Assembly: GCA_017410585.1 (NCBI GenBank)
Contig: JAFQQM010000016.1
Location: 30,402 to 94,401, forward strand
Direction of reading: 5' to 3'
DNA from: Clostridia bacterium
Lineage (GTDB): Bacteria; Bacillota; Clostridia; Oscillospirales; Acutalibacteraceae
DNA length: 64,000 nucleotides
Shown: in pieces, positions 19,223-29,026 of the stretch
Position numbering within the stretch: position 1 is the first letter of the stretch
Layout of the letters: each line of letters begins with the position of its first letter
Position numbers and translations under genes: made by a program
The notes under the pieces: model-generated
Databases searched by the model: none
Told to the model about the DNA's origin: nothing
What the model saw: the letters and a program-made list of their open reading frames with translations, nothing else

Positions 19223-21316
19223 TTACACGTAAAACAGCATATCGCTGTAGGTCGGATACGGCCAGTAACTTTTGGCGGTAGACGCCTCCAGTTCATCCGC
19301 ATCCGCGCGAAGCGCGTTCATTACCGGAATGACCACGTCGCAGAAATAACGGGATTTCGCTTCGGCACCGCTCGCCTCATCGACCTGCGCCAGCACCGCT
19401 TTCAATTCCTCGATATGTGCGTAGAGACTGGCGGTCAGCGCTGACAGTTTTTCCACCATCGCCGTCTCGGCAACGCCGGCGGCGGGGGAGATCGCCTTGG
19501 CGGCAACCGCCGTCGCACTCAATTGCCCGACGTAGGCCGAAGCGGCCGGCAGAATTTCCTTCTGTGCCATATCCAGCATCGTGCGCGCTTCGATCAGCAA
19601 CACTTTGCAGTAATTCTCTTGCATGATCTCGCAACGGGAGAACATCTCGGCCGAAGTAAATACTTTGTGCCGTGCAAACAGTTCCAGATTCTTCGGATGG
19701 GTAAATAGCGGCAACGCGTCCGGCGTGTGTTTGAGATTGAGCAACCCACGGCGGGCGGCTTCCTCCATCCACGCATCGTCGTAGCCGTTTCCGTTGAAGA
19801 TGATGCGTTTGTGGGCGTGGAATTCCCGCTTGATGAGCGCGTGTAACGCCGCATTGAGGTCTTCAGCACCCTCCAACTCATCCGCAAACTGCATCAGCAC
19901 GTCGGCCACGCCGGTGTTGAGCATCGTGTTGGGAGCAGAGATCGACGCCGCCGAGCCGAGCATACGCAGTTCGAACTTGTTGCCGGTAAAGGCCAGTGGG
20001 CTGGTCCGGTTGCGGTCGCTGTTATCCTTGGGGAAGCGGGGGAGAACGTGGACGCCCACCTTCATCTGAATGGCTTCCTTGCTCTCGTACGGCGTGTCGC
20101 TTTCCAGCGATTCGAGGATCTCGGTCAACTCGTTGCCGAGGAAGATGGATACCACCGCCGGCGGTGCTTCGGCCGCTCCCAGACGGTGATCGTTGCCGGC
20201 GCTGGCCACCGAAATACGGAGCAGATCCTGATGCTCATCCACCGCCTTGATGACGGCGACGAGGAACAGCAAAAACTGCGCGTTCTCACGCGGAGAAGAA
20301 CCGGGATTGAGCAGGTTGACGCCGCTGTCGGTGGAAAGCGACCAGTTGTTGTGCTTACCCGAACCGTTGACGCCTTCAAACGGCTTTTCGTGCAACAAGC
20401 AAGCGAGTCCGTGTTTTTCCGCCACCTTTTTCATCAGTTCCATCGTCAACTGGTTGCCGTCGGTGGCGAGGTTGGTGGAGGTAAAGACCGGCGCCATTTC
20501 ATGCTGTGCGGGGGCGGCTTCGTTGTGACGGGTCTTGGCGTAGATGCCGTGTTTCCACAGTTCTTCGTCCAGTTCCTTCATAAACGCGATGACGCGGGGG
20601 CGGATACTGCCGAAGTAATGGTCATCCATCTCCTGCCCGCGCGGCGGTTTGGCACCGAACAGCGTCCGGCCGGTGAGGATGAGGTCTTCGCGGCGGTTGT
20701 ACAGATTTTTGTCAATGAGGAAATACTCCTGCTCCGGCCCGACGTTGGTGTGGACGAAACGGGTCTCATTGTCGCCAAACAACCGCAACACGCGTAGCGC
20801 CTGCCGGTTGATGGCTTCCATCGACCGCAACAGCGGCGTTTTCTGGTCGAGTGCTTCGCCACCGTAAGAGTAAAAGGCGGTAGGGATGCACAGCGTCTCG
20901 TTCTTGATAAACGCATACGAGGTGGGATCCCACGCGGTGTAACCGCGTGCTTCAAAGGTAGCGCGCAGGCCGCCGGAGGGGAAAGAGGACGCATCCGGCT
21001 CACCTTTGACCAACGCTTTGCCGGAGAATTCCATCAGTACGGAATCTTTGCCGTCCGGCTCTATAAAACTGTCGTGCTTTTCGGCGGTGACGCCGGTCAT
21101 CGGCTGAAACCAATGCGAGTAATGCGTACAGCCGTTCTCGATCGCCCAATCCTTCATCGCTTCAGCGACGATATCGGCCAGATCGGGAGCCAGTTTTTTG
21201 CCCAGTTGCATCGTGTTTTTCAGCGCCGCATAGGCATCCTGCGGCAGGCGTTCACGCATCACTTTATCGTTGAACACCAGACAGCCGAACAGTTCCGGAA
21301 TATGCACTTCGGACAT
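19223..21316 (-). CDS. glnN: Glutamine synthetase type III
   Basis: 697 residues, the length expected for GSIII and far longer than GSI. It ligates ammonia to glutamate with ATP in the cytoplasm. Family signatures seen include [44 protein letters not shown] and [13 protein letters not shown], the last resembling GSIII rather than the GSI adenylylation region. The ATG at 21316 is preferred over GTG 21325 because GGAGAG is 8-9 bases upstream of it and abuts the GTG. It is a single gene with a near-perfect promoter at 21394-21422 and its own terminator. No GlnR box or glutamine riboswitch is obvious in the leader. Confidence 0.95.
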   Translation of the reverse strand: MSEVHIPELFGCLVFNDKVMRERLPQDAYAALKNTMQLGKKLAPDLADIVAEAMKDWAIENGCTHYSHWFQPMTGVTAEKHDSFIEPDGKDSVLMEFSGKALVKGEPDASSFPSGGLRATFEARGYTAWDPTSYAFIKNETLCIPTAFYSYGGEALDQKTPLLRSMEAINRQALRVLRLFGDNETRFVHTNVGPEQEYFLIDKNLYNRREDLILTGRTLFGAKPPRGQEMDDHYFGSIRPRVIAFMKELDEELWKHGIYAKTRHNEAAPAQHEMAPVFTSTNLATDGNQLTMELMKKVAEKHGLACLLHEKPFEGVNGSGKHNNWSLSTDSGVNLLNPGSSPRENAQFLLFLVAVIKAVDEHQDLLRISVASAGNDHRLGAAEAPPAVVSIFLGNELTEILESLESDTPYESKEAIQMKVGVHVLPRFPKDNSDRNRTSPLAFTGNKFELRMLGSAASISAPNTMLNTGVADVLMQFADELEGAEDLNAALHALIKREFHAHKRIIFNGNGYDDAWMEEAARRGLLNLKHTPDALPLFTHPKNLELFARHKVFTSAEMFSRCEIMQENYCKVLLIEARTMLDMAQKEILPAASAYVGQLSATAVAAKAISPAAGVAETAMVEKLSALTASLYAHIEELKAVLAQVDEASGAEAKSRYFCDVVIPVMNALRADADELEASTAKSYWPYPTYSDMLFYV

Positions 21317-21393
21317 AATGGACACTCTCCTTTACTACAGGGGAAATCTCCACCAACCGGCAACGGTTGCCGATTTGTGAAAATACATAATAA

Positions 21394-21422
21394 ATTATAT
21401 ACCGATTTTGCATTCTTGTCAA
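21394..21422 (-). promoter_or_regulatory. Sigma-A-type promoter of glnN
   Basis: On the minus strand TTGACA (21417-21422), a 17-base spacer and TATAAT (21394-21399): both hexamers match consensus exactly. It is about 80 bases upstream of the glnN start. Confidence 0.85.
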
Positions 21423-21456
21423 TAAAAAAGAAAAAGATAAAAATACGAAAAAAACC

Positions 21457-21486
21457 TTGAAATTGGGGGGCTTCCCGTGCTATACT
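21457..21486 (+). promoter_or_regulatory. Promoter of carA-carB/dapF
   Basis: TTGAAA (21457-21462), an 18-base spacer containing GGGGGG, and TATACT (21481-21486). The predicted transcript would begin near 21493 and have a leader of about 57 bases. That leader contains GCCGGCAAAATGC ... GTCGG but no clear PyrR site or terminator. Confidence 0.65.
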
Positions 21487-21549
21487 ATATTGAAATGTGC
21501 AGCCGGCAAAATGCTTTTTGTCGGTTACGGGAAAGGAAGGCTAAAGAAG

Positions 21550-22620
21550 ATGGAAAACAAGCGGTATCTCCTTCTGGAAGACGGCACGGTTATGCAGGGT
21601 GTCGGTTTCGGCGCCACCGGCGACGTGGTGGGTGAACTGGTGTTTAACACGTCTATGGTCGGTTATATGGAGACGCTGACCGATCCGTCCTATTTCGGAC
21701 AGATCGTTGTGCAGACGTTTCCGGCGATCGGCAATTACGGCGTTATGCTCTCGGATACGGAGAGCGAAGTCCCTGCTTTACATGGGTATATTGTTCGTGA
21801 ATGGTGTCAGGAACCGTCCAACTTCCGTTGTGAGGGTGTTCTTGACACTTTTTTAAAGGAAAAAAACGTGGTGGGTATCAGCGGTATCGATACCCGCGCC
21901 CTTACCCGCAAACTGCGGGATAACGGTTCGATGAACGCGATGATCACCGATGATCCCACCGTGACCGACGCCCGCTTGCAGGCGCTTCGCGATTATCGGA
22001 TCACCGGCGCGGTGTCGGCGGTCTCTCCGAAGACGCAGACCCACCTGACCGCACCGAATGCGGATAAGACGGTGGTGCTGTGGAACTTCGGCGCCCGTGC
22101 GCAGATCGCCCGCAACCTGTTGCAGTACGGTTACAACGTGACGGTGGTGCCGGCGGATACCACAGCCGAGGAGATCCTCGCTCTGAAACCGGACGGTATC
22201 CTGCTGTCGGACGGTCCGGGCGATCCGGCGGAGAATACCGCCATCATTGCCGAGATTCAAAAACTGCTGGATAAACAGATTCCGATGCTCGGCATCTGCC
22301 TCGGTCACCAACTGTTGGCGCTTGCTTACGGCGCCGAGACGGCCAAACTGCCGTACGGCCACCGCGGAAGCAACCAACCGGCGGTATACACCGAGACCGG
22401 CCACGCCTACATTACCGCGCAAAACCACGGTTATACCGTGGTGGGGGATACGTTGCCGGCCGGTTGTAAGATCAGTTTTGTCAACGCCAACGACGGCACC
22501 TGCGAGGGAATCGACTACCCCGGCGGGAAGATCCGCTCGGTGCAGTTTTTACCGGATGCCTTCGGTAGCAAACTGACCACCTCGTTTGTGTACGAACAGT
22601 TTCTCGATCTGCTGAAGTAA
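21550..22620 (+). CDS. carA: Carbamoyl-phosphate synthase, small (glutaminase) subunit
   Basis: 356 residues from ATG 21550, with ribosome site GAAAGGAAGG; an upstream in-frame extension begins inside the promoter and is rejected. The N-terminal CarA domain (LLLEDGTVMQGVGFGA, STMVGYMETLTDPSY-like segment) precedes a class I glutamine amidotransferase domain. The nucleophile Cys is in MLGICLGHQLLA and the His in AQNHGYTV. It releases ammonia from glutamine and channels it to CarB for carbamoyl phosphate, used in pyrimidine and arginine synthesis. It lies 14 bases upstream of the fused carB gene in the same transcript. Confidence 0.95.
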   Translation: MENKRYLLLEDGTVMQGVGFGATGDVVGELVFNTSMVGYMETLTDPSYFGQIVVQTFPAIGNYGVMLSDTESEVPALHGYIVREWCQEPSNFRCEGVLDTFLKEKNVVGISGIDTRALTRKLRDNGSMNAMITDDPTVTDARLQALRDYRITGAVSAVSPKTQTHLTAPNADKTVVLWNFGARAQIARNLLQYGYNVTVVPADTTAEEILALKPDGILLSDGPGDPAENTAIIAEIQKLLDKQIPMLGICLGHQLLALAYGAETAKLPYGHRGSNQPAVYTETGHAYITAQNHGYTVVGDTLPAGCKISFVNANDGTCEGIDYPGGKIRSVQFLPDAFGSKLTTSFVYEQFLDLLK

Positions 22621-22634
22621 GGAGGATTTGTGTT

Positions 22635-25600
22635 ATGCCGTTGAATCCTACGATCCATAAAGTATTGGTGATCGGTTCCGGTCCCATCGTCATCGGTCAG
22701 GCGGCGGAGTTTGACTATGCCGGCTCGCAGGCTTGCCGTGCTTTGCGCGAAGAAGGTCTGGAAGTGGTGTTGGTCAACTCCAACCCCGCCACCATTATGA
22801 CCGACAACGCGATGGCGGATAAGATCTATCTCGAACCGCTGAACGAAGAGACCATCAAACGGATCATCATCAAAGAAAAGCCGGATAGCCTTCTGTCGAC
22901 GCTGGGCGGCCAGACCGGTCTGACCCTTTCGATGCAACTGGCGAAGGAAGGTTTCCTTGCGGAACACCACGTGCAGTTGCTGGGCGCCGATCCCGAGACC
23001 ATCGACAAAGCGGAAGACCGCCAGATGTTCAAGGATACCATGCTGTCTATCAACCAGCCCTGCATTCCGTCGGACGTTGTGACCGACATTGATGCGGCGA
23101 TGAAACTGGCGGAGGAGATCGGTTATCCGGTCATCGTCCGTCCCGCCTTTACGCTGGGCGGTTCCGGCGGCGGTATTGCCGAAACGCCGGAAGAGATGCA
23201 TGAGATCGCCACCAACGGTCTGCGCTTGTCGCCCATCCACCAGATCTTGGTGGAGAAATGCATCTCCGGTTGGAAGGAAATTGAATTTGAAGTGATGCGC
23301 GACTCGGCCGGCAACGTCATCACCATCTGCTCGATGGAGAACTTCGATCCGGTCGGTGTCCACACCGGTGACTCGGTGGTTATCGCTCCGGCGGTCACGC
23401 TGTCTCCGAAAGAGTATCAAATGCTTCGCGCCGCGGCGATGGATATCGTGGAGGCTCTGAAGGTGGAAGGCGGCTGTAACTGTCAGTTCGCCCTCAAACC
23501 CGACAGTTTCGAGTACGCGGTCATCGAGGTCAACCCCCGTGTGTCCCGTTCCTCCGCGTTGGCGTCCAAGGCGACCGGTTACCCGATCGCTAAAGTGGCG
23601 GCCAAGGTGGCTATCGGCTACACGTTGGATGAGATCCGCAATGCGGTGACCAAGACGACCTATGCCTGCTTTGAACCGACCATCGACTACACGGTGGTGA
23701 AACTGCCGAAGTGGCCGTTTGATAAATTCGTTTATGCCAAGCGCACCCTCGGTACGCAGATGAAAGCGACCGGCGAGGTGATGGCGATCGGTCAATCCTT
23801 TGAAGAAGCGATCATGAAGGCGGTACGCGGTGCGGCGATCTCGCACGATACGCTCAATACGCCGACGCTGAAGGATAAGACCGACGAGGAGATCCACGAG
23901 CATCTGTACCAGTGCGATGACGAGCGCCTGTTCTATGTGTATGAGGCACTCTGCCGCGGTATTACGCCGGAGGAGATCAATCGTATCACCAAGATCGACC
24001 CGTGGTTCCTCAACAAACTGCTCAATCTCGTCCGTATGGACAACCGTTTGGCGGAGGGCAACCTCACCGACGAACTGTACCTGCAGGCGAAAAAGATGGG
24101 GTATCTCGATTCGGTCATCGCCAAGATGTCCGGCTGTGAGATCGCTAACCCCCGCCATTGCGGCTACAAGATGGTGGATACCTGCGCGGCAGAATTTGCG
24201 GCGCAGACGCCGTATTTCTATTCGTCCTACGACGAGGAAAACGAGGCGGAACAGTTTATCGAGAAAAACGGTACCGACAAGCCGACCGTCATCGTGTTCG
24301 GCTCCGGCCCGATCCGTATCGGTCAGGGTATCGAATTTGACTATTCCTCGGTCCACTGCGTGTGGGCACTGCGCGAAGCCGGCTACGAGGTGGTCATCGT
24401 CAACAACAACCCCGAGACCGTCTCTACCGACTTTGACACCGCCGACCGCCTGTACTTTGAGCCGCTGACCGATGAGGATGTGATGAACATCATCCACACC
24501 GAGAAGCCGTACGGCGTGGTGGTTGCGTTTGGCGGGCAGACCGCGATCAAACTGACCAAATGCCTGGATCGCAACGGTGTCCGCATTCTCGGCACACCGG
24601 CAGACAGCATTGACGCCGCCGAAGACCGTGAGCGCTTCGATGAGATGCTGGAAAAACTGAACATTAAACGCGCCGCCGGCTTCACGGTGATGACCACCGA
24701 GGAAGCCTTGGAAGTGGCGGAGAAGATCGGCTATCCCGTGATGTTGCGCCCGTCCTACGTGTTGGGCGGTCAGAATATGATCATTGCCTTTAACGAAGCG
24801 GACGTCCGCGAGTATATGGCGATCATTCTGGCGCAGAACATCGAAAACCCGATCCTCATTGATAAATACCTGATGGGAATCGAGTTGGAGATCGACGCCA
24901 TCTGCGACGGTGAGGATATCCTCATTCCGGGTATTATGGAACACGTTGAGCGTACCGGTATCCACTCCGGCGACTCTATCGCGGTCTATCCGGCGTGGAA
25001 ACTGGATGACCAAATGACCGACCGCATCATCGATTGTTCCCGTCGCTTGGCTGTGGAACTGAAAACGCAGGGTCTGGTCAATATCCAGTACCTCATTTAC
25101 GAGGGCGATCTCTACGTTATCGAAGTCAACCCGCGTTCGTCCCGTACCGTCCCGTATATCAGCAAGGTCACCGGCGTGCCGATGGTGGATCTCGCCACCC
25201 GCACTATGCTGGGAGAAAAACTGATCGACCTTGGCTACGGTACCGGTCTGTATCCGCGTTCGCCGTACGTGGCGGTCAAGGTGCCGGTGTTCTCTTTTGA
25301 GAAACTGACCAACGTGGATACCCACCTCGGTCCGGAAATGAAATCCACCGGTGAGGTGCTGGGTCTGGCCAGCAGTATGAATGAGGCGCTGTACAAGGGT
25401 CTGATCGCCGCCGGTTACAGCCTTAAAAAGGAAGGCGGCGTGTTCATCACCGTCCGTGACGTGGACAAGCCGGAGATCGTGGACGTTGCCAAGAAGTTTG
25501 ATAACCTCGGCTTTACGCTGTACGCCACCAAGGGTACCGCCGATCTGCTGATCGCCGCCGGTATGCAGGTGGAACTGGTGCATAAGATTCACGAATCTTC

Positions 25601-26681
25601 CGAAAACCCGATCGCGCTGTTGGAAAGCGGCAAGGTGGACTATATCATCTCCACCTCGTCGAAGGGCCGTATCCCGACGCAGGCATCGGTGCAGATCCGC
25701 CGTAAGGCGGTGGAGCGCAGTATTCCCTGCCTGACCTCCATCGACACGGCGCACGCCATCGCGGACAGCCTGCACAGCAAGTATAACGTGTGGAATACCG
25801 AACTGGTGGATATCAACAATATGCGCAAGTTCAAGGAAAAGCGCCATTTTGTTAAGATGCACGGTTGCGGTAACGACTATATTTATTTCGATTGCCTCAA
25901 CTCGCAGATCGATAATCCCGAGGGTCTCAGCCTCTCGCTGTCCGACCGTCGCCTCGGTATCGGCGGTGACGGTTGCATCCTGATCTGCCCGTCCCGTGTG
26001 GCGGATGCGAAGATGCGTATCTTCAATCTGGACGGCAGTGAAGGCAAGATGTGCGGTAACGGTATCCGTTGCGTCGGTAAATACCTCTACGATTGGGGTA
26101 TCGTCAAGAAACGCCACCTGACCATCGAGACCTTGAGCGGTATCCGCAAACTGACCTTGCATCTGTACGACGGCAAGGCGGAACGCGTAACGGTGGATAT
26201 GGGCAAGGCAGAACTTCGTCCGCGTATGATCCCCGTCCTGCTCGACGGCGATAAGGCGATCGACCGTAAGGTGACGATCGACGGAGTCGAATATGGCATT
26301 ACCTGTGTGTCAATGGGCAATCCGCACTGCGTGGTGTTTGTAAATACCAGTCCGGATACCATTCCGTTGGATAAGATCGGCCCCAAGTTTGAGCATAACG
26401 AACTGTTCCCTGAGCGGGTCAACACCGAGTTTATCGAAGTGGTGGATTCGCAGACGCTGAATATGCGTGTATGGGAACGTGGCAGCGGCGAAACGTGGGC
26501 CTGCGGCACCGGCGCCTGCGCGGCGGCGGTGGCGGCGGTGGAGAACGGCTTCTGCACGCGTGGCACCGATATTACCGTCCGTTTGAAGGGCGGCGACCTG
26601 ATCATTCGCTACGAAGAAAACGGCACCGTTCGTATGACCGGTGATGCTCAAGTTGCTTTTGAGGGCGACGTGATCCTGTAA
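22635..26681 (+). CDS. carB-dapF: Carbamoyl-phosphate synthase large subunit fused to diaminopimelate epimerase
   Basis: 1348 residues in one uninterrupted frame, where CarB alone is usually about 1060-1075. Residues 1 to ~1065 are complete CarB: two synthetase halves beginning GSGPIVIGQAAEFDYAGS and, near residue 553, GSGPIRIGQGIEFDYSS, then an MGS-like regulatory domain from about 933. Residues ~1068-1348 are a full DapF, with the two active-site cysteines at about Cys1140 (KMCGNGIRC) and Cys1290 (WACGTGACAA). DapF interconverts LL- and meso-diaminopimelate for lysine and peptidoglycan. An in-frame ATG at the junction (25820) has no ribosome site, so the product should be one chain. A sequencing frameshift could fuse the genes artificially, but the reading looks clean across the junction. 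Confidence 0.93.
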   Translation: MPLNPTIHKVLVIGSGPIVIGQAAEFDYAGSQACRALREEGLEVVLVNSNPATIMTDNAMADKIYLEPLNEETIKRIIIKEKPDSLLSTLGGQTGLTLSMQLAKEGFLAEHHVQLLGADPETIDKAEDRQMFKDTMLSINQPCIPSDVVTDIDAAMKLAEEIGYPVIVRPAFTLGGSGGGIAETPEEMHEIATNGLRLSPIHQILVEKCISGWKEIEFEVMRDSAGNVITICSMENFDPVGVHTGDSVVIAPAVTLSPKEYQMLRAAAMDIVEALKVEGGCNCQFALKPDSFEYAVIEVNPRVSRSSALASKATGYPIAKVAAKVAIGYTLDEIRNAVTKTTYACFEPTIDYTVVKLPKWPFDKFVYAKRTLGTQMKATGEVMAIGQSFEEAIMKAVRGAAISHDTLNTPTLKDKTDEEIHEHLYQCDDERLFYVYEALCRGITPEEINRITKIDPWFLNKLLNLVRMDNRLAEGNLTDELYLQAKKMGYLDSVIAKMSGCEIANPRHCGYKMVDTCAAEFAAQTPYFYSSYDEENEAEQFIEKNGTDKPTVIVFGSGPIRIGQGIEFDYSSVHCVWALREAGYEVVIVNNNPETVSTDFDTADRLYFEPLTDEDVMNIIHTEKPYGVVVAFGGQTAIKLTKCLDRNGVRILGTPADSIDAAEDRERFDEMLEKLNIKRAAGFTVMTTEEALEVAEKIGYPVMLRPSYVLGGQNMIIAFNEADVREYMAIILAQNIENPILIDKYLMGIELEIDAICDGEDILIPGIMEHVERTGIHSGDSIAVYPAWKLDDQMTDRIIDCSRRLAVELKTQGLVNIQYLIYEGDLYVIEVNPRSSRTVPYISKVTGVPMVDLATRTMLGEKLIDLGYGTGLYPRSPYVAVKVPVFSFEKLTNVDTHLGPEMKSTGEVLGLASSMNEALYKGLIAAGYSLKKEGGVFITVRDVDKPEIVDVAKKFDNLGFTLYATKGTADLLIAAGMQVELVHKIHESSENPIALLESGKVDYIISTSSKGRIPTQASVQIRRKAVERSIPCLTSIDTAHAIADSLHSKYNVWNTELVDINNMRKFKEKRHFVKMHGCGNDYIYFDCLNSQIDNPEGLSLSLSDRRLGIGGDGCILICPSRVADAKMRIFNLDGSEGKMCGNGIRCVGKYLYDWGIVKKRHLTIETLSGIRKLTLHLYDGKAERVTVDMGKAELRPRMIPVLLDGDKAIDRKVTIDGVEYGITCVSMGNPHCVVFVNTSPDTIPLDKIGPKFEHNELFPERVNTEFIEVVDSQTLNMRVWERGSGETWACGTGACAAAVAAVENGFCTRGTDITVRLKGGDLIIRYEENGTVRMTGDAQVAFEGDVIL

Positions 26682-26690
26682 CCGAATCAT

Positions 26691-26722
26691 CCAAGGCGGG
26701 GGAACTCCCCGCCTTGGCTATT
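26691..26722 (+). terminator. Terminator of the carA-carB/dapF operon
   Basis: Stem CCAAGGCGGGG / CCCCGCCTTGG with loop GAACT, followed by a weak T-rich stretch (TATTTTC). It lies 10 bases after the stop. Confidence 0.8.
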
Positions 26723-26739
26723 TTCTGAAAGGAACGCTT

Positions 26740-27210
26740 ATGTTTTCTACCACCTTATGCTACGTCGAAAAAGACGGCTGTTACCTGATGCTTCACCGCG
26801 TCAAGAAACAGGGGGATCTCAACAAGGATAAATGGATCGGTCTGGGCGGCAAACTGGAGGAGGGGGAGAGCCCCGAAGACTGCGTTTGCCGCGAGGTATG
26901 GGAGGAAAGCGGTCTGACGCTGACCGATTATCGCTACCGTGGGCTGGTCACCTTCGTTTCGGACGAATGGGGCACCGAATGGATGCATCTGTTTACCGCC
27001 ACCGGCTTCACCGGCGAACTAACCGCCTGCAGTGAAGGGGACTTGGAATGGGTACCGATCGACAAGGTAAACACCTTGCATCTGTGGGAAGGGGACAAGA
27101 TCTTCCTGCAACTTTTACAACAAAATACCCCCTTTTTCTCCTTAAAGTTGGTGTATCAAGGGGACAACTTAAAGAAAGCGGTGCTGGATGGCAAACCGCT
27201 GATCGGCTGA
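26740..27210 (+). CDS. Nudix hydrolase, MutT/8-oxo-dGTP diphosphatase-like
   Basis: 156 residues with ribosome site AAAGGAA. The Nudix box is intact: GGKLEEGESPEDCVCREVWE followed by ESGL, giving the GX5EX7REUXEEXGU pattern that binds magnesium. Proteins of this class cleave a nucleoside diphosphate linked to another group. The close match around DKWIGLGGK and the LFTATGFTGEL segment resembles 8-oxo-dGTP diphosphatases that sanitise the nucleotide pool. The substrate cannot be fixed from sequence. It stands between the carB/dapF terminator and the iscS promoter and may be transcribed by readthrough or its own weak promoter. Confidence 0.88.
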   Translation: MFSTTLCYVEKDGCYLMLHRVKKQGDLNKDKWIGLGGKLEEGESPEDCVCREVWEESGLTLTDYRYRGLVTFVSDEWGTEWMHLFTATGFTGELTACSEGDLEWVPIDKVNTLHLWEGDKIFLQLLQQNTPFFSLKLVYQGDNLKKAVLDGKPLIG

Positions 27211-27309
27211 CGGAGGGCTGCCTGACGCCCCCGCCTGTAAAGGGAATTGCATTTACGGCATCGAACGCTTAAAAAAGTCTCTTTTTGTCTATAATTTTAT
27301 TAAAATCCA

Positions 27310-27338
27310 TTGACATAAGAGCCTAGTCGTGTTATGAT
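27310..27338 (+). promoter_or_regulatory. Promoter of the cysteine desulfurase-IscU-MnmA operon
   Basis: TTGACA (27310-27315), exactly 17 bases, then TATGAT (27333-27338). The leader before the start codon contains a small inverted repeat, AACCTA ... TAGGTT, at about 27348-27370. No IscR/CymR-like site was recognised. Confidence 0.8.
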
Positions 27339-27391
27339 GTCGACGGAAACCTATTTTTTTAGTAGGTTGAAAGAAAGAAGGCGTTTTTAAA

Positions 27392-28582
27392 ATGAACATT
27401 TATGTGGATAACGCGGCAACCACGCGGATGAGCGATGCGGCGGTTGCGGCGATGATGCCGTATATGCAATCGGTATACGGCAATCCCTCCAGCCTGCATA
27501 CGGCGGGGCAGGAGGCGGCGGAGGCGTTGGTCACCGCGCGCGAGGAAATGGCGGCGTTACTCGGTTGTGAGCCGCGCGAGATCATCTTCACGTCCGGCGG
27601 TAGCGAAGCGGACAACCAAGCGATCGTTTCGGCGGCCCGCATCGGTCAGCGCAAGGGCAAAAAGCACATTATCTCATCGGCGTTTGAGCATCACGCGGTG
27701 TTGCATACCCTCAAGAAACTGGAAAAAGAAGGTTTCGAGGTCACGCTGTTGGAGGTCGGCTCGGTCGGTACGGTGACGGCGGCGCAGGTGGCGGAGGCCA
27801 TCCGCGAAGATACCTGCCTCGTCACGATCATGTATGCCAATAACGAGATCGGTTCGGTGATGCCGATTGCCGAGATCGGTGCGGTCTGCCGCGAAAAAGG
27901 CGTGCTGTTTCATACCGACGCGGTGCAGGCGGCGGGACATTTGGCTATCGACGTCAAAGCGCAGAATATCGATATGCTGTCGCTGTCGGCGCACAAGTTC
28001 CACGGCCCCAAAGGCGTGGGTGCGCTGTATGTTCGCAAGGGTATCCTGTTGACCAACCTCATCGAGGGCGGCGCTCAGGAACGCGGCAAGCGCGCCGGTA
28101 CCGAAAACGTGCCGGCCATCGTCGGTATGGCGGCGGCCTTTAAGGAAGCCTGCGGCTTGCGCGAGCAGAATGCGGCTTATCTGACCGCTTTGCGTGATAA
28201 ACTCATTGCCGGTCTGTCGGCCATCCCGCACAGCGTGCTGAACGGCGATCCGGAAAACCGCTTACCCGGCAACGTGCATTTCTGCTTTGAGGGCATCGAG
28301 GGGGAATCCCTTTTGCTGTTGCTGGATGCCAAGGGCATCTGTGCCTCTTCCGGCTCGGCTTGTACGTCCGGTTCGCTGGAACCGTCCCACGTGTTGCTGG
28401 CCATCGGCCGTCCGCATGAGATCGCGCACGGTTCGCTTCGCCTGTCTCTTTGCCCCGAAAACACCGAAGAACAGGTCGATTATATGCTGAAAGCCATCCC
28501 CGAGGTCGTTGCTTATCTGCGCGGTATGTCGCCGGTCTGGCGCGATATGGTCGAGGGACGCAAAGAATTTATTATTAAGTGA
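27392..28582 (+). CDS. Cysteine desulfurase (NifS/IscS family)
   Basis: 396 residues, a fold-type I PLP enzyme. The N-terminus MNIYVDNAATT..M is typical. The PLP-binding lysine is Lys202 in LSAHKFHGPKGVGA. The catalytic cysteine is Cys324 in SSGSACTSGSLEPSHVL, a long flexible loop as in group I enzymes such as IscS. It takes sulfur from cysteine as an enzyme persulfide, giving alanine. The next two genes encode a scaffold protein and the tRNA thiolase MnmA, so this enzyme probably supplies both Fe-S assembly and tRNA 2-thiolation. It starts an operon with a strong promoter. Confidence 0.95.
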   Translation: MNIYVDNAATTRMSDAAVAAMMPYMQSVYGNPSSLHTAGQEAAEALVTAREEMAALLGCEPREIIFTSGGSEADNQAIVSAARIGQRKGKKHIISSAFEHHAVLHTLKKLEKEGFEVTLLEVGSVGTVTAAQVAEAIREDTCLVTIMYANNEIGSVMPIAEIGAVCREKGVLFHTDAVQAAGHLAIDVKAQNIDMLSLSAHKFHGPKGVGALYVRKGILLTNLIEGGAQERGKRAGTENVPAIVGMAAAFKEACGLREQNAAYLTALRDKLIAGLSAIPHSVLNGDPENRLPGNVHFCFEGIEGESLLLLLDAKGICASSGSACTSGSLEPSHVLLAIGRPHEIAHGSLRLSLCPENTEEQVDYMLKAIPEVVAYLRGMSPVWRDMVEGRKEFIIK

Positions 28583-28592
28583 GGAAACGACA

Positions 28593-29024
28593 ATGGCATT
28601 ATACAGCGAAAAGGTCATGGACCATTTCCAAAATCCGCGTAACGTCGGCGTGATCGAGAATGCTGACGGTATCGGTGAGGTAGGCAACGCCCGTTGCGGC
28701 GATATTATGAAGATCTATCTCAAGATCGATGCGGACGTGATCACCGACGTCAAGTTTGAGACCTTCGGTTGCGGCAGCGCGATCGCGTCCAGTTCGATGG
28801 CGACCGAAATGATTAAGGGAAAGCCGCTTGCCGAGGCTCTGCAACTCACCAACAAAGCGGTCGCAGAGGCGCTTGACGGTCTGCCACCCCATAAGATGCA
28901 CTGCTCGGTGTTGGCGGAGGAAGCGATCAAGAAGGCGGTCCAAAACTACTATGATAACAACGGTATCGCCTACGATCCGGCGGAATTCCCCAACTGCCAC
29001 GACTGTGAGCATTGCGGGATGTAA
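28593..29024 (+). CDS. Iron-sulfur cluster scaffold, IscU/NifU N-terminal type
   Basis: 143 residues from ATG 28593, with GAGGAAA upstream; a longer in-frame extension into the previous gene is rejected. It contains the three cluster-ligand cysteines of the U-type scaffold: GNARCGD, FGCGSAIASSS and KMHCSVLAEEA. The extra C-terminal tail CHDCEHCGM adds three cysteines not needed for the scaffold and could bind metal. It receives sulfur from the desulfurase encoded 10 bases upstream. The MnmA start follows its stop by only two bases. Confidence 0.92.
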   Translation: MALYSEKVMDHFQNPRNVGVIENADGIGEVGNARCGDIMKIYLKIDADVITDVKFETFGCGSAIASSSMATEMIKGKPLAEALQLTNKAVAEALDGLPPHKMHCSVLAEEAIKKAVQNYYDNNGIAYDPAEFPNCHDCEHCGM

Positions 29025-29026
29025 CG

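Noticed and set aside
22515..26162. 1215-codon open frame antisense to carB-dapF
   Set aside because: The opposite strand encodes unmistakable CarB and DapF; the antisense product has shadow-type composition.
28509..28592. Longer N-terminus for the IscU-like protein
   Set aside because: The extension overlaps the desulfurase gene, lacks similarity to the family and the ATG at 28593 has the ribosome site GAGGAAA.
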